From: Corynespora cassiicola
Lineage: Eukaryota > Ascomycota > Dothideomycetes > Pleosporales > Corynesporascaceae
NCBI GenBank assembly: GCA_022059125.1
Contig: JAEUWY010000001.1
Coordinates: 4,340,001 to 4,404,000 of the forward strand
Direction of reading: 5' to 3'
Length of the DNA stretch: 64,000 nucleotides
Both the position numbers and the translations under genes were made by a program. Shown one piece after another: positions 42,025 to 52,808 of the stretch. Positions within the stretch are counted from its first letter, which is position 1; each line of letters opens with the position of its first letter. The notes beneath the pieces were generated by a model. That model saw nothing but the letters and a program-made list of their open reading frames with translations, made no database searches and was not told the DNA's origin.

Positions 42025-43185
42025 CTACTTCTTCTTGACCTTGGCCCTCTTGCTGGCCCCCGATGGGGCTTTCTTTGGCACGTCGCTGCGTGACCCACGG
42101 CACGCAAGACAATACCATTTCCCCAGTGGAGTCTTGCGGAGCTTGACGCACTTCATATGGTACCACTCGACGGCACAATTGTCGCCGTCACAGCCCACCA
42201 TCTCGCCGCCCTCCTGTCCTTGGCAGATGCAATAGACGCGCTCATCGCCGCCGTCCGGGTCGGCTTCCTTGCTTGATGGCTGCTGGGGAGACTTGGGCGG
42301 CATCTTGTAGTCTTTCTCGTCTATGAATTCTTCGCCCTTGGCGGCACGCCGTGTCTTCTTGATGGGCCTGGCGTCTCCGGAAGTTCGCGCTGAGTTGAGG
42401 TCTACCTTTGGAGGCTCGGAGGCTTTGCGCTTTGCCCTGGTCAGGTGCGGAGAGGCAGACGCTGTTGCAGACGCGGATGCGGGTGTAGGAACAGTGGTGG
42501 GTTCCTCTTGGTTCAAGGCCTCGGATTGAGTCGAGAATGTCTCCTCCGGATCTTCGTATAGTTCATTGAGTTTAGTCTCGAGGGTTGGAGAGATCTCGGG
42601 CTGCTGACGAGAAATGCCATGAAAATATGTAGGTGATGGTATGCGTGCGCTGCCGTTGGGTTGACCATCATCGGCCAGGGAATCATTGGTGTTGCGGCCA
42701 AGCATATCATTCAGAGTCTTGCTCTGTATATCCTTCAAGGCGGCCAACTCTTTTTGGTTGACGAAGCCCTCATATTCTCCCTTGTAATATTCCTGTGCTT
42801 CTTCCAGATCCTCGCCGTATACCCATTTTTTGCCCGCCTTGCCATCGATCTTCCATGTCTTGCGGATCGACCACTGGGCCCTGACCATGTTGTCCTTGTC
42901 GAGGATCACATAGATGCCGCCGCGGTCGACGAACTCAAGAAGCCCAATGTTGTCACCCCACTCGGGGTACTCGGCGAGAACGTATTTTGATGCCAAAATA
43001 ACGAAATGGTAGGCCTCGTCGTAGTGGTTGTGGATGCGGATGAGCTTGGCGCGGCTTGCATCATGGGGAATGCCATGGAAATACAAAGCCCACTTGAAAG
43101 GCTGGTTGGGTATGTTGCCGGTAGACTCCAGCCAATAGTCAGTCGGGGCGAGCGCAGGTTTCGTGCAAGGTGGGAAGGAAACCAT
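42025..43185 (-). CDS. PHD-finger chromatin protein (ING-type finger)
   Basis: Single exon, 386 aa, ATG at 43185. Residues about 15-150 form an unfamiliar conserved-looking domain (FKWALYFHGIPHDASRAKLI, then NIGLLEFVDRGGIYVILD). A disordered, basic linker rich in Ser, Ala and Lys follows (LTRAKRKASEPPK, IKKTRRAAKGE). The C-terminus is an ING-type Cys4-His-Cys3 PHD finger (VYCICQGQEGGEMVGCDGDN, then CAVEWYHMKCVKL and GKWYCLACRG) ending in a Lys-rich tail. ING fingers read methylated H3K4 (established), so a role in histone acetylation or deacetylation complexes is likely. The N-terminal coiled coil of true ING proteins is absent, so I would not name it Yng1, Yng2 or Pho23. Its last 92 bp are duplicated downstream. 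Confidence 0.85.
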   Translation of the reverse strand: MVSFPPCTKPALAPTDYWLESTGNIPNQPFKWALYFHGIPHDASRAKLIRIHNHYDEAYHFVILASKYVLAEYPEWGDNIGLLEFVDRGGIYVILDKDNMVRAQWSIRKTWKIDGKAGKKWVYGEDLEEAQEYYKGEYEGFVNQKELAALKDIQSKTLNDMLGRNTNDSLADDGQPNGSARIPSPTYFHGISRQQPEISPTLETKLNELYEDPEETFSTQSEALNQEEPTTVPTPASASATASASPHLTRAKRKASEPPKVDLNSARTSGDARPIKKTRRAAKGEEFIDEKDYKMPPKSPQQPSSKEADPDGGDERVYCICQGQEGGEMVGCDGDNCAVEWYHMKCVKLRKTPLGKWYCLACRGSRSDVPKKAPSGASKRAKVKKK

Positions 43186-44308
43186 TGCTGATGATATCGG
43201 GGTTGGAATATGTGGTGAGGAGCTCTGAGTGCTAGCTTGTGGGTAGGGCTTGCTGAGAGGTGTGATGCTGTCGTGGAGCGGGAGCAGTTTGGAGTGACGG
43301 CGGCTTGGAGTTGCAGCAGCTCGAAGTGGTAGTAATGTGTACTGTTCTCAAACGACCAGAAACTGTTGTGTTGCTGTCTCTACTCAAGAGAGGGCCGCGA
43401 CACGTAGAAGTCTGGCTGGCTGTCGGTAAGTAGCTCTTGCTGAAAGACTCAATGTAGTCGTAGAATAGTGGCAGTGTGTGCTGTCGAACGACAAGAGAGA
43501 CGGGTGCTTTGTTGTTGTTTTGGTCGAGGTGCAGACGAGGTAACATGCTCCCTTTATACACCTGCAGCGATTTCACTTGGACTGTCCTAAATTCACTTCC
43601 GATTGTTATCAGACCAGGTGAAATCGCCCTGCCAGAAGACTGTTGCCAGGCAAAACGATAGCGTCCTTTGTGTGTTCAGCTCGTCTGTTGTTTGTTGACT
43701 ATTCTGGATTGCTATGGTAAGGGCTGAGAATGGTCATGATGGAAGGAGGAAACCGGCCAGAAGGTCCGCATATTGAGGTCGTTTACAGCAAGAAATGCTC
43801 TCACCCCGTGGGCGCTCAGCGCACCAACATGACCCCTGGGAGGCTCTCTATACGCGTTCCTCTTTGGTGTAAATTAATCCAAACAATGAACAAATCAATC
43901 AGTCAGTCAACTGCAATGGAAGGGCAGGGAACTCAGGAGTACAGACATGGAGTTGCAAACACAGTCCATCTCAAAAGTAGTCTGCCGCCCCCACAATACA
44001 TTGAAGGAGACTCACATGCACAAACAATTGGCGGTGTGGACCAAACTCCTCTAAAAACAGTCGGCTAGCTCCAACATTCTAATCACATCCTCGCCGTTTT
44101 TGAGACTACAGTGGCACTGAAATCACACACATTCATTCCATTTAGAGCACCCTCAGGCCGCCTGCGGTAAGAATTCCGCTCAATTCGAAAAAAGGTTACT
44201 GCAAGAATCTGGTACTCGTTCCAATTACAAGTCGTAACACCTAACCCCTCGCAATGCCGTTAGAATGAACCATTGCCCATGCCCCTGCCTCAAGAGTCGT
44301 TAATGCAA
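43186..44308. other. Intergenic, no supported gene
   Basis: About 1.1 kb between the PHD gene promoter and the CHS5 3' end. A plus-strand 112-codon frame at 43730-44068 has no recognisable features and I do not call it. A TATA-like TGTATAAAG (minus, about 43552) lies 370 bp upstream of the PHD start. Confidence 0.5.
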
Positions 44309-45608
44309 TCAAAGTTTGATCTCTTGGAAGCTTTCTCCATCCCCGCCTTCTTCATCTTCGACCGTCGCCTGTGCTGGCTTCTCCCTGGTAGGCAAGCTTG
44401 TCTCATCGGCCTTTGCTTTTCCATTGGTGGGCTCCGTCGTGCTGCGTTCCCCTTCACTCTCCTCTTCTGACTCCGCGCTAGGCCTAAGGTCTTCTGTCCT
44501 AACCTTCTGCTCATCGGTTTGCATTTTTGGTTCTGGTGGGGTTGCAGACTTTCGATCCGTCTCTGCATCTTTGGGCGGAGGCGGAGGCGGTGCTGCATCT
44601 TCCTCTTCCCTCTGATGTGTCGGCCTCTCTGGTGTAGGCGGCGTGACCTCTGTTCTTGGGCTGGTGACTTGTTGTTGAGGCGGTTGCTGCTGTTGCTGCT
44701 GCTGCGGTTGTTGTTGCTGTTGGGAAGCACCAGGACCTATCTGCCGCAATCTGGGGTCGGCATTGAGATAGTAACCTCGGACACCGACGATTCTGCCCTC
44801 CCTTTCGCATCCCTTCACCCAATCAGGCACCACCACAGGAATGTTGTTTTCAACCGCCTTCTCCCATGCTGGTCCCTTTCCTTCCGTGCACACAAAATGT
44901 GTCGTATCGATTCTGACTGTGTCGACAATCTTTGCGCCAATTCTCTCAACCGTTGTCTGTAGTGAATCGCGGATTGTAGCGGGCATGTAGCCTGGTGTGA
45001 TAGTAATGCCAGAAAGATCCGTCATCTTGTGTGTCTGCACCCTCAACTTCTCGCTGCTATATGTGCCCGCGCTAGTCCTGAGCACGAGGTGGAACACATA
45101 TTCTGTGTCAACCGCCAGTCCGCTCAGCTTGGTGCTGTGGACCTCGGTGGGCTTCGGGATAGTACCAGCCTTGCTGCCGTTTCGGTACAAGGTCAAGCTG
45201 CGCAGCTCGGCAGTCGCAATGTCGATTGGGTCCCATTCCAGCACAACCGATGTCTGGGTAGCATTGCGACAGCGTAGGACAGGCGCAGAGGGAGTGCGCT
45301 GGCCAAATGTGCGGAAGATGTTCGACTGGAGGGCATGGAAGGCAGCCTGAGCGTCGGATTCTGACTTGTGGTTCCGCGAGACAGTAATATCCACGATGCT
45401 GCCAGAGGAGATGTCCGGCGGGAGCAGAATGGAGGGAAACTCGATCTGCGACAGGGTGAGTTCACAGTGAAATGCAGGGATGTGCCTGTGCCGGGTGGTG
45501 GTTGCGACAAGGCATTGCAAAGCAGGACCGTCATACCAGGCGCTTGTCTTCGGTCAGCAGGACGGCGACGCCTGCGTCGACCTTTCCAACGGTTAGGGAG
45601 ACGAGCAT
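44309..45608 (-). CDS. CHS5: Chs5, exomer core subunit
   Basis: Exomer scaffold that exports chitin synthase and other cargo from the trans-Golgi to the plasma membrane (established for yeast Chs5). Two exons inferred: 45608-45537 and 45445-44309, giving 402 aa. Exon 1 supplies the conserved start MLVSLTVGKVDAGVAVLL; exon 2 opens IEFPSILLPPDISSGSIVDI. A fibronectin type III domain spans about 75-162 (SAPVLRCRNATQTSVVLEW) and a BRCT domain about 165-255 (FVCTEGKGPAWEKAVENNIP, VVPDWVKGCEREGRIV). These form the FBE module that binds Arf1. The C-terminal third is disordered, with a Gln-rich tract, a Pro run and acidic repeats, ending SFQEIKL. Shorter than yeast Chs5 (about 670 aa) but normal for filamentous fungi. 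Confidence 0.95.
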
Positions 45609-46660
45609 TGTTTAAGCGATAGCGGGAGTGAGGGCGTGTTTGGGATATGTCGTGGCTGGTTGGAGCTGGAGCTTACGGCCAACGTCGCCGGCCGTCCACG
45701 TTTCGCCGACCCCCGATTGGCTCACTTGGAAGGCGCTGGTCACGTGCCAGGCACGCATTGGAGACAGTCACCGCAGTCAGCACCAGCTCCGTCGCCTATT
45801 GCTTCTATTCTTACACGATTTGGGCATAAAAAATTGATTTTAACCCTGTAACCAAAATCTGTCGCTAATTGCAACATCATGTATGAATATACCTAGGTAC
45901 TTCCTACCTAACTACACTGTACCTGGATACTCTATACTCTTTAATTGTTTGATACGCCACCTCGTTAAGATTTTTTCTTATAAACTGTGCACGATACAAT
46001 AAAAATAAGCTCCTAATAATTTTAGTTTAGTTTTCTTAGATTGTCATCTCGGCGCTTTTAAACTGTTTCTATGCAAATGTCCCAAATCAGGCCTCTTCCC
46101 AACCCTCAAGGAACACATGCTGGAATATTGTTCAAGATAACGCAGTTCTGTCCATATCTCCCGAGCCAAAATTGGATATCAGAAGGAATTGGCCGTTTTA
46201 CAAGATGCCTGCTGCCTAAACAAGTAGTTTGACGTCTACTAAAATATCACCTACATGCATTCCCTGCTCCCTCCAAAGACCGGGAAAGCCTTATTCACAA
46301 CATATCATCCAAAGCCTTCAGCCCACCCCATTCCCCCCTTTCCCAACCAGGCCCCCCAAGCCCCCTCAAAAATCTCCAAACCTGCCATTTCGCCGCCTAC
46401 CCTCCACTTCCACGTACAGACCGCTCTCTGATTGGCTCCCACATCCCTGCCGCAAATCGCCGCCCGAACACCCCCACTAGTCCAGGGCGCTCCGCGCAAC
46501 CACGACGAAGAAAGCAGCACCAATCCGTGGTCTAGCCAGCACCCTCGGAATGGACCAACTCGCCATTTCCCAGGTCCGTCGTGTGGGTATATAAACTTTG
46601 GAGTGGCCCGCCGTGCTCATCCCATCTCCATCCCCCAATCATCCTCTCTTTCCGTTCAAG
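45609..46660. other. Divergent intergenic with AT-rich island
   Basis: About 1.05 kb. From 45830 to 46090 the sequence is markedly AT-rich, with CCTAGGTAC and TACCTA-type motifs. The rest is C-rich on the plus strand. No gene seen. A TATA box for the downstream gene lies at 46588-46595. Confidence 0.55.
46588..46595 (+). promoter_or_regulatory. TATA box of the MBOAT gene
   Basis: TATATAAA, 66 bp before the ATG at 46661. Confidence 0.6.
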
Positions 46661-47940
46661 ATGGAACTCCCTACTCCCCTCCACACAGCATACATCCCCC
46701 TCCTCTACCTTACCAACATTCTCGCTCTCGGCTTTAAGCCCAGCGTTCTCCGAACCCTCACCACCCTTCCGCTAACCCTCCTCTTCCTCTCCCAGGCCGT
46801 GTACAACCCGCGCACCCACCTCGCAGATGACTATCCCATGAATGTGCTTGCATGCGCTGCGGTATTCACGTGGGTGGATTGGATTGCGCTGGGAAGTCCC
46901 GACCGCGAGGGATGGACGAAGCTACGCTACGCGGAAGGAGATGGGGAGGAAGGGGGGGTGGAGAAAAAAGTACCCCAGGGTTTTTGGGAGAGGGTGTGGT
47001 GGGGGGTGAGGCTTGCGACTACGAATCGGTACGTGGGATGGAGCCAGCAGGTCAAGAATGTGCCAGTAGAAGTTGAGGCGCAGTATCCGCGATGGTGAGT
47101 TGTCTTTTGAGTTGATGGTGAAGAGATGGCTTATGAAGAGTAGGCGTTTCGTGTTGCGCAAGGCGTTGCGTGCGGCATTTTTCTATGTTCTGAAAGATGC
47201 GACGAATTCTTATACCGCCTCCACACCCCATGGGGGGTATCAGGAACGTGATGGCCCTGAGGATGTTGTGGGTTTTGATGGTCTGCCTTTCTCGCGAAAG
47301 GTATTTCTTTCTTGCTTCCATATCGTACTCTGCTATGTATCGCTCGAGTTCGCCATGGCCATGTATGGGGCTATTAGCGTAGCATTGGGATTTGCCAACC
47401 CAAGAGATTGCCCCAGTGCATTTGGAGATTTGAAAGAGGCGTACACAGTCCGGAACTGTTGGTCGTAAGTCCCACAGAGCCGATGATATTATGAGCTGTG
47501 CTGAACAAAACAGGGTTGTTTGGCACCAACAAATGAGGCGCATCTATTCAACGCCGAGCATTTGGCTTGCGCGAGACGTGCTCCAACTCCGCAAGGGATC
47601 TTTTGCCTCAAAGTACCTGCAACTCTTCATGGGGTTCTTCATCAGTGGACTCTGCCATGCTGGTGCGTCGATGCTATGTTACAAGTCGTGGAAGGAGGAT
47701 GATGCATCGATCGCATGTTTTATGTCGCAAGCACTTGTCATTCTGGTCGAAGATCATATCATCAAAGTTGCGGGGTCCATGGGCCTCAAGAAGTCAAGGT
47801 TTTGGAGGTATTTTGGATATTGTTGGACGACTCTCTGGTTTGGAATATCCACTTGCTCCTTTACCAGCAGCATTACGGGTAACGGATTGTGGATTCACCC
47901 CGTGCAGTATGATTTTTTTGGCATTGGGCCTAGGGCGTAG
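46661..47940 (+). CDS. Wax-synthase-like membrane-bound O-acyltransferase
   Basis: Multi-pass ER acyltransferase (MBOAT_2/wax synthase type). Three exons inferred: 46661-47094, 47144-47464 and 47514-47940, 393 aa. Hydrophobic helices begin at the N-terminus (AYIPLLYLTNILALGF). The signature RNCWSVVWHQQMRR is created across intron 2 and corresponds to the family motif FWxxxWHQxxR. A second conserved His is in FFISGLCHAG. In fungi, this family often acetylates or acylates natural products (the trichothecene acetyltransferase Tri7 is an example); others make wax esters. No backbone gene is adjacent, so the substrate is unknown. The stop is only 32 bp from the stop of the convergent HET gene, so transcripts probably overlap. 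Confidence 0.85.
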
Positions 47941-47972
47941 AGATGAAGATTTTGATCTTCAAGTCCATCTCT

Positions 47973-50006
47973 TTAGACTAGTCGAAAACTGTCCACTTGG
48001 ACGTCCCCTCTCTTCATACTTTCTTCGATCTCCCGATTCATAAAGTCGTTGACGTAACACTCGCCGACGACCTGCCATTGTTCTGTGCCAATCGAACTTA
48101 AAACGAGAGGTATACTGCATCCGAATAGTATTGCGACTGCATCGCCCTGTCGTGCTCTGCAGGGCGCCATTCCAATGTACCCATCGCACGTGACCATTAA
48201 CCTGCGAGACTTCTTGCGTACCGTATCCAGGAAGCGAGAGAGAAATGAATCTAGGTCGTCCACTTCGGCATCTGAGTCGGGAAAAGAATAACTCCATAGA
48301 CTGGGAGCAGAAGATATTTTGGCCGAGGGTGGTGGAAGAGATAAAAGTGTTGAAGGATCAGACGAGTGCAGAAGTTCTTCTACGGTTTTCTGCAAGGTCA
48401 TGCCTCCAATCAAAAAGTCCTTGTTATTCTCAAACCAGGTGGAGAAGAGGGTATCAACTTGTCGTCCTTTTAGGCACAAGTCGCAGAGGGCGACGAAGTC
48501 GGAGACATAGTAGCGAGGCGCTGCAAACCGCAAGTACTTATCTTGCCGATCGAGGACCAGTGAGTTCGATATCGCTTCCAGGGTATCTAAAGGTGAAAAA
48601 GAATCTTCACAAAAGTCGCTTTGGCTCTGTATCATGCCGTGCCCTGATTCTTTACACAAAAAGCTTCTACATCGTGGATCGGTACCGTCAAGGCTTCCTA
48701 GGCCATCAATGTGATCCAGAATCACTCCGTCGCATCGCAGTTCGCGCAAGCTGTCAGAAAATTTTACGTTGGCATGTTCTCTGAGCCACTTTCCTGATGC
48801 GCTATAAAGCGCTTTATAGTTTCTCGAATGAAGTGGTCTGAAGTTTCCAATATGTTTGCTGGCGCTCGCCATGAGTGGAACAGGTGATGCAAACACAGTC
48901 GGAACCCGCCAGTCTGGCGCCCACGAGGGTACTGAAGGCTCTAGCTCAAGATCGTCAGGGCCAGCGTATCGATTGAATAGATGTGTAAAACAAATGATAT
49001 CGAGGCTGCGAAATTCTTCCCAGAAAGAGCGGACAAGCCTCGCATAGAGACGCTCCACTGTAGATGTATACTCGGGGAGTCCAGCGACGCGACGGTCCCG
49101 ACCCGTGACAAGGCCAAGGACAGAGTAAACCCTGTCTCGTGGATCGGAAGCTGAGTGATTGCCCAGATAGGCCATCAAGGCAACGAGGTTCATCCCATTC
49201 GCTTGCGGATTGACGTGCCATTGGTGGATTCGGCGTCGGTTGAAAGCTGAATCGAATGCAAGACGAGGCACATACTGCTGCGCATGTTCGGGTATGGAAG
49301 TGCTGCAGAGAAATACGCAATAAATGGCGCTCTTAAACTTTCCACGGCTGATGCGCCTCTGGCCGCAGTACAATTTGGCTTCTTTGGGGAGAATGAATTC
49401 CTGCAAAGTCCAGACGCGAGTCCACCAACTTCGCGACAGTAGCCGGCTTAGTGCAGCCCACTTCTCGAGATAAATATCTTTTTGGAGGCATTCGCGGAAG
49501 GTGGAAAGCTCCTTCAAGGCGGCCCGTAGCTGGTTGAGTTCGTGAAGGAAATCTATAGCTCCCTCGCAATCGCTGTCTTTTTCCTGCTCCTCTCCTAGCC
49601 AGACTATTGCTCGCTTTGCTCTTTTGTAAATGTTCCCCATGATCCGGACCTGCTCTTCTCTTTCCTGGCCATCTTCAAGGTTGATGCAGAGAGAGTCAAT
49701 CCACCACCAATCGGATTCGCGAAAGTCGTAATGCTCGGTAATGAGCTGGAGGAAAGGGACCAGACTTTCAAGCACGGGCAGCTTGCCAGGTTCAAGGTGG
49801 ATCACGACGGATTGCGAGAAAGTCTTGGACCCCCAGACATAGGATGCCGTGAAAAATGGTGGGGCGTCGTATAGAGGAAACGTCCGCAGTTTTCCAAAGA
49901 ACGAGCCATCGGGCTCTTGCGAAATGCGAAGCAGTCGGATCGAGTCACTATTAACAGCAGCTGGGTAAGTCCGGAAGCTGTTTCGGGACACTAATCCGGT
50001 ATCCAT
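47973..50006 (-). CDS. HET-domain (heterokaryon incompatibility) protein
   Basis: Single exon of 677 aa from the ATG at 50006 (MDTGLVSRNSF); the frame stays open a little further upstream but without an ATG. The HET domain covers about 20-190, with SIRLLRISQEPDG, FTASYVWGSKT, WWWIDSLCINLEDGQEREEQ and KRAIVWLGE, which are the classic blocks. The remainder (DPRDRVYSVLGLV, VPSWAPDWRVP) matches the usual extension of these proteins. HET domains trigger programmed cell death upon non-self recognition between hyphae (family knowledge), and act as TIR-like effectors. No NACHT/WD40 module is fused and no obvious partner gene is adjacent, so whether this one is a functional incompatibility factor is open. 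Confidence 0.92.
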   Translation of the reverse strand: MDTGLVSRNSFRTYPAAVNSDSIRLLRISQEPDGSFFGKLRTFPLYDAPPFFTASYVWGSKTFSQSVVIHLEPGKLPVLESLVPFLQLITEHYDFRESDWWWIDSLCINLEDGQEREEQVRIMGNIYKRAKRAIVWLGEEQEKDSDCEGAIDFLHELNQLRAALKELSTFRECLQKDIYLEKWAALSRLLSRSWWTRVWTLQEFILPKEAKLYCGQRRISRGKFKSAIYCVFLCSTSIPEHAQQYVPRLAFDSAFNRRRIHQWHVNPQANGMNLVALMAYLGNHSASDPRDRVYSVLGLVTGRDRRVAGLPEYTSTVERLYARLVRSFWEEFRSLDIICFTHLFNRYAGPDDLELEPSVPSWAPDWRVPTVFASPVPLMASASKHIGNFRPLHSRNYKALYSASGKWLREHANVKFSDSLRELRCDGVILDHIDGLGSLDGTDPRCRSFLCKESGHGMIQSQSDFCEDSFSPLDTLEAISNSLVLDRQDKYLRFAAPRYYVSDFVALCDLCLKGRQVDTLFSTWFENNKDFLIGGMTLQKTVEELLHSSDPSTLLSLPPPSAKISSAPSLWSYSFPDSDAEVDDLDSFLSRFLDTVRKKSRRLMVTCDGYIGMAPCRARQGDAVAILFGCSIPLVLSSIGTEQWQVVGECYVNDFMNREIEESMKRGDVQVDSFRLV

Positions 50007-50286
50007 AGATGAGGAGTTGGAGTTGGTAAAGGGCCTCGGATCGCATGTAGAAGTCGCCCGTCCGGGCACCCGGTCCCGGGGCGGTGCCTAGCCTCTGCCA
50101 CGCTAGCTTCCTTGGGGCAAGCCGTCATCTGTCCTAGGGCAAGAGCAATCGTCATCGCCTTCAGCAGTCATGACACGGGGATTTGGCTATAGCATGGCCA
50201 ATCGAACACGAGGTCTTTGTGGCGGCCATGGCATAAATGTTTCACATAACAGTTCATTCATACATGTTTCGAATGGTAGGGGGATA

Positions 50287-52177
50287 TCAAGTACCTTCGC
50301 CTCCTTCCTCATCTCCTTCCTTCCACCTCTTGCGCCACCACTTGAGCTTGAGCCAGTTTTCAAGGCCATCCTGGTTATTAGCCACTCCCCAATCCCCAAG
50401 ATTCCAAGCACTGCGCTTTCGCTGAGATGGGCCTACGTCTGGGTCTGACTGATTACCATCCTCATGGTCGGACTGGCCGAGTAGAGGGGAATCTTCAACA
50501 GGGCGCTTTCCCTGCGAAATGCTGCTTCTACGACCGCTTCCCCCAAGCCCCTCGAACCAAGAGCGCCGTCTCATTTGGTTCAGCCATGTCGAACTCCCGT
50601 TCTTTCTTCGGACAGGCAGAGTCCCAGATCGAGGCCTTCGATCCAAATCCACCGAACGTCTTACTGTCGGCGATGGCAAAGACTCTCTATCGTTCAACTC
50701 ATCCCAAATCTCATTCGTTTCCTCGGAGATGGTCATTCTTCGTCTTCGTGGTGGGCGACGAGGGGACGGACTGGCTCTTGGGCTATGCGCTTGGTTGGTG
50801 TTCTGAGTCGGCCGCTTTCTCGAACGGGGCGTAATGGTCAAAGCTGGTCCGGTAGGTGCTCGAGCAAGAAGAGGCGTTCTTTCGTCGACGCTCTGGCGTT
50901 TGCGCTGCTCTGCAATGGATCCATGAGCACCAGGTGTTTCCTCTTCCAGGTCTGGCGTCGTCGGATCTTCTTCCATATTTCCCGTGACAATTCCCAGGCC
51001 GGGTGTAAGGACGGTCTGAGGTGGCGGTACATGTCCAGATAACCTGTGTTTCCCAAGTAATGGAGACTGCGGCTCATCCGCATGCTCTTCCAATCGCCAG
51101 CTCAGGGCCACGACGCCGGCGAGCAAAATGACGGTACCCAGGGCAATAAGCCCCGCATGTAGGGTGGATAACCTCGAACCTTGACGAAAGTAAACCAATC
51201 CGTCTATGATGGCAATGATGTTGTAAACGCAAAACACGAGGGGGTATAGAACGCTAGTGCTACACAACTTCAGGCCGCGATGCATGTAGTAGAGCTGAGT
51301 CAAGGCGAATGCGACAAGTCCAAAGAGAATCATCCACGACTGCCATCGGTTGAATTCGTTGTGGCGGTCGACGATGGTGCGGACCAGCAACTCGACGGCG
51401 CTCTTGGCAATAAGGAGAGAATGGGCGGAGAGAATTCCGCTGACACATCCAAAGAAAAGGCCCCGCACGAGTCGAATACGGGGCGTTGCGCGAGGGTGGA
51501 TGCGCTTGAGTATCCAATTGGCGATGGTGAAGAAGAGGGCCATTACGGCCGTTCCGAACATCCAGAGTAGGAACTGGCGACGACCCAGCAGGTCCAGCAG
51601 TTGGTCCAGATTATGCGAGGGTTCGGTGATGGCGCCGAAGATTCCAATCAAAAGGGCGCCCGCCGCTACGAGGATGGTTCCGAACAGCGAGTAGCGCGTG
51701 AAAGGCTCGCTGAGGATGATGGAGGCGCATATCGAGTTGAAGACGAGGCCGGACTGCGACGGTCAGCAAGTGGGACTCAAGGCATGGCCAGGCAGGCAAA
51801 CGTACGGCCTGCAGAGTCGAGAGGACGGGCAGCGGCAGGGTGGTTATCTGGATGGTGCTTCCGACGAGGTTGGCGATGATGAACATGGAGAATCCAATCT
51901 GCGCGGGTCAGCGGTCATGTCCGCAGCGTTGTCCCAGTGCTTGCTGACCTGCCATCGCCGGCGCTTGTACGGCGGGCGGCGCTCATAGTCGTCGTCCTTC
52001 TCTTCCTCGAGCAGGTGGGACTTGCGCTGTAGGGTGAGGCCGACGCTCTGGACGCTGGTGGATACGAGGCCAACGATGACACCAATCTGCATGCAGGGTC
52101 AGCTTAGGGCTCTAGGGCAAGGTTGCGCTCGGGGGTCTGCTCACGGCAACGCTGGCGCCCGGCGAGAGCTCCACCAT
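50287..52177 (-). CDS. NIPA-type magnesium transporter with long cytosolic tail
   Basis: Four exons inferred: 52177-52145, 52086-51949, 51898-51806 and 51753-50287, 576 aa; all junctions are phase 0. The DMT-fold NIPA membrane domain is assembled from VGLVSTSVQSVGLTLQRKSH, then FSMFIIANLVGSTIQITTLP, FNSICASIILSEPFTRYSLF and several helices up to about residue 350. NIPA proteins carry Mg2+ across plasma and endosomal membranes (established for animal homologues). The C-terminal 220 or so residues are hydrophilic, rich in Arg, Ser and Pro (ASPSRRPPRRRRMTISEETN) and are probably a regulatory tail. Divergently transcribed from the V-ATPase subunit E gene with about 630 bp between starts. Confidence 0.9.
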
Positions 52178-52808
52178 GGTGCGCTGGCCGGTGGTGAGGG
52201 CGCGGTAGAGAAGGGGCTACCGGGCGTGCGAGTGCATGCTGTAGGAAGGGGAGCGGGACGCCGTGCGGGCGAGGTTGAGTGCGGCCGGCGCAGGGCAGTC
52301 GGTCAGGTACAGCCGGCGGCGTGGGAGCAGTTGGAGCAGTCAGAAGCAGACGTGTTGCTGGCTGGGTGCGTCACGGTAATGGCCGTTCGAGGCCCCCGGA
52401 GACGGAAGTGGTAGGGCAGCCGAGGCCAGACGGCAGGGATCAGCGGCGTGATGATGTCGGGTGCGCTGCGCTGCGAGAGGGCCGCGACAAGAGGCCAGAC
52501 GGCCAGATCAGCTGCGGGCACGGCGAAGGGGGGCAGCCCGGGGGGCATTCACGCATGCAAACAGACAGGCGGTCGAGCGTTGTCGCAGGAGCATGTTCAG
52601 CTCTGGGGGTCCCCAGGTACGTAGCTGCGAGTTACTACCGCGACGGCTAACGTAATCCAGCCTTGCCCCAATCGGTGCTCGAGCTTGTGGCTTGAACATC
52701 ACCCATCACCATCCAAGCTCCCACGCCCGCAGCCCGACCTCTCGCACTGCAAACCCCCCATATCCGCCTCCACCAGACCGAACGAGCGCCGCCGCACCCA
52801 CCGCCATC
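52178..52808. other. Shared divergent promoter, NIPA and V-ATPase E
   Basis: About 630 bp between the two ATGs, GC-rich, without a TATA box near either start. No reading frame of interest. Confidence 0.6.

Noticed and set aside
47973..50006. HET gene plus neighbours as a novel defence island
   Set aside because: HET genes are common singletons in these genomes; there is no adjacent NLR, toxin or prion-type partner to support a system.
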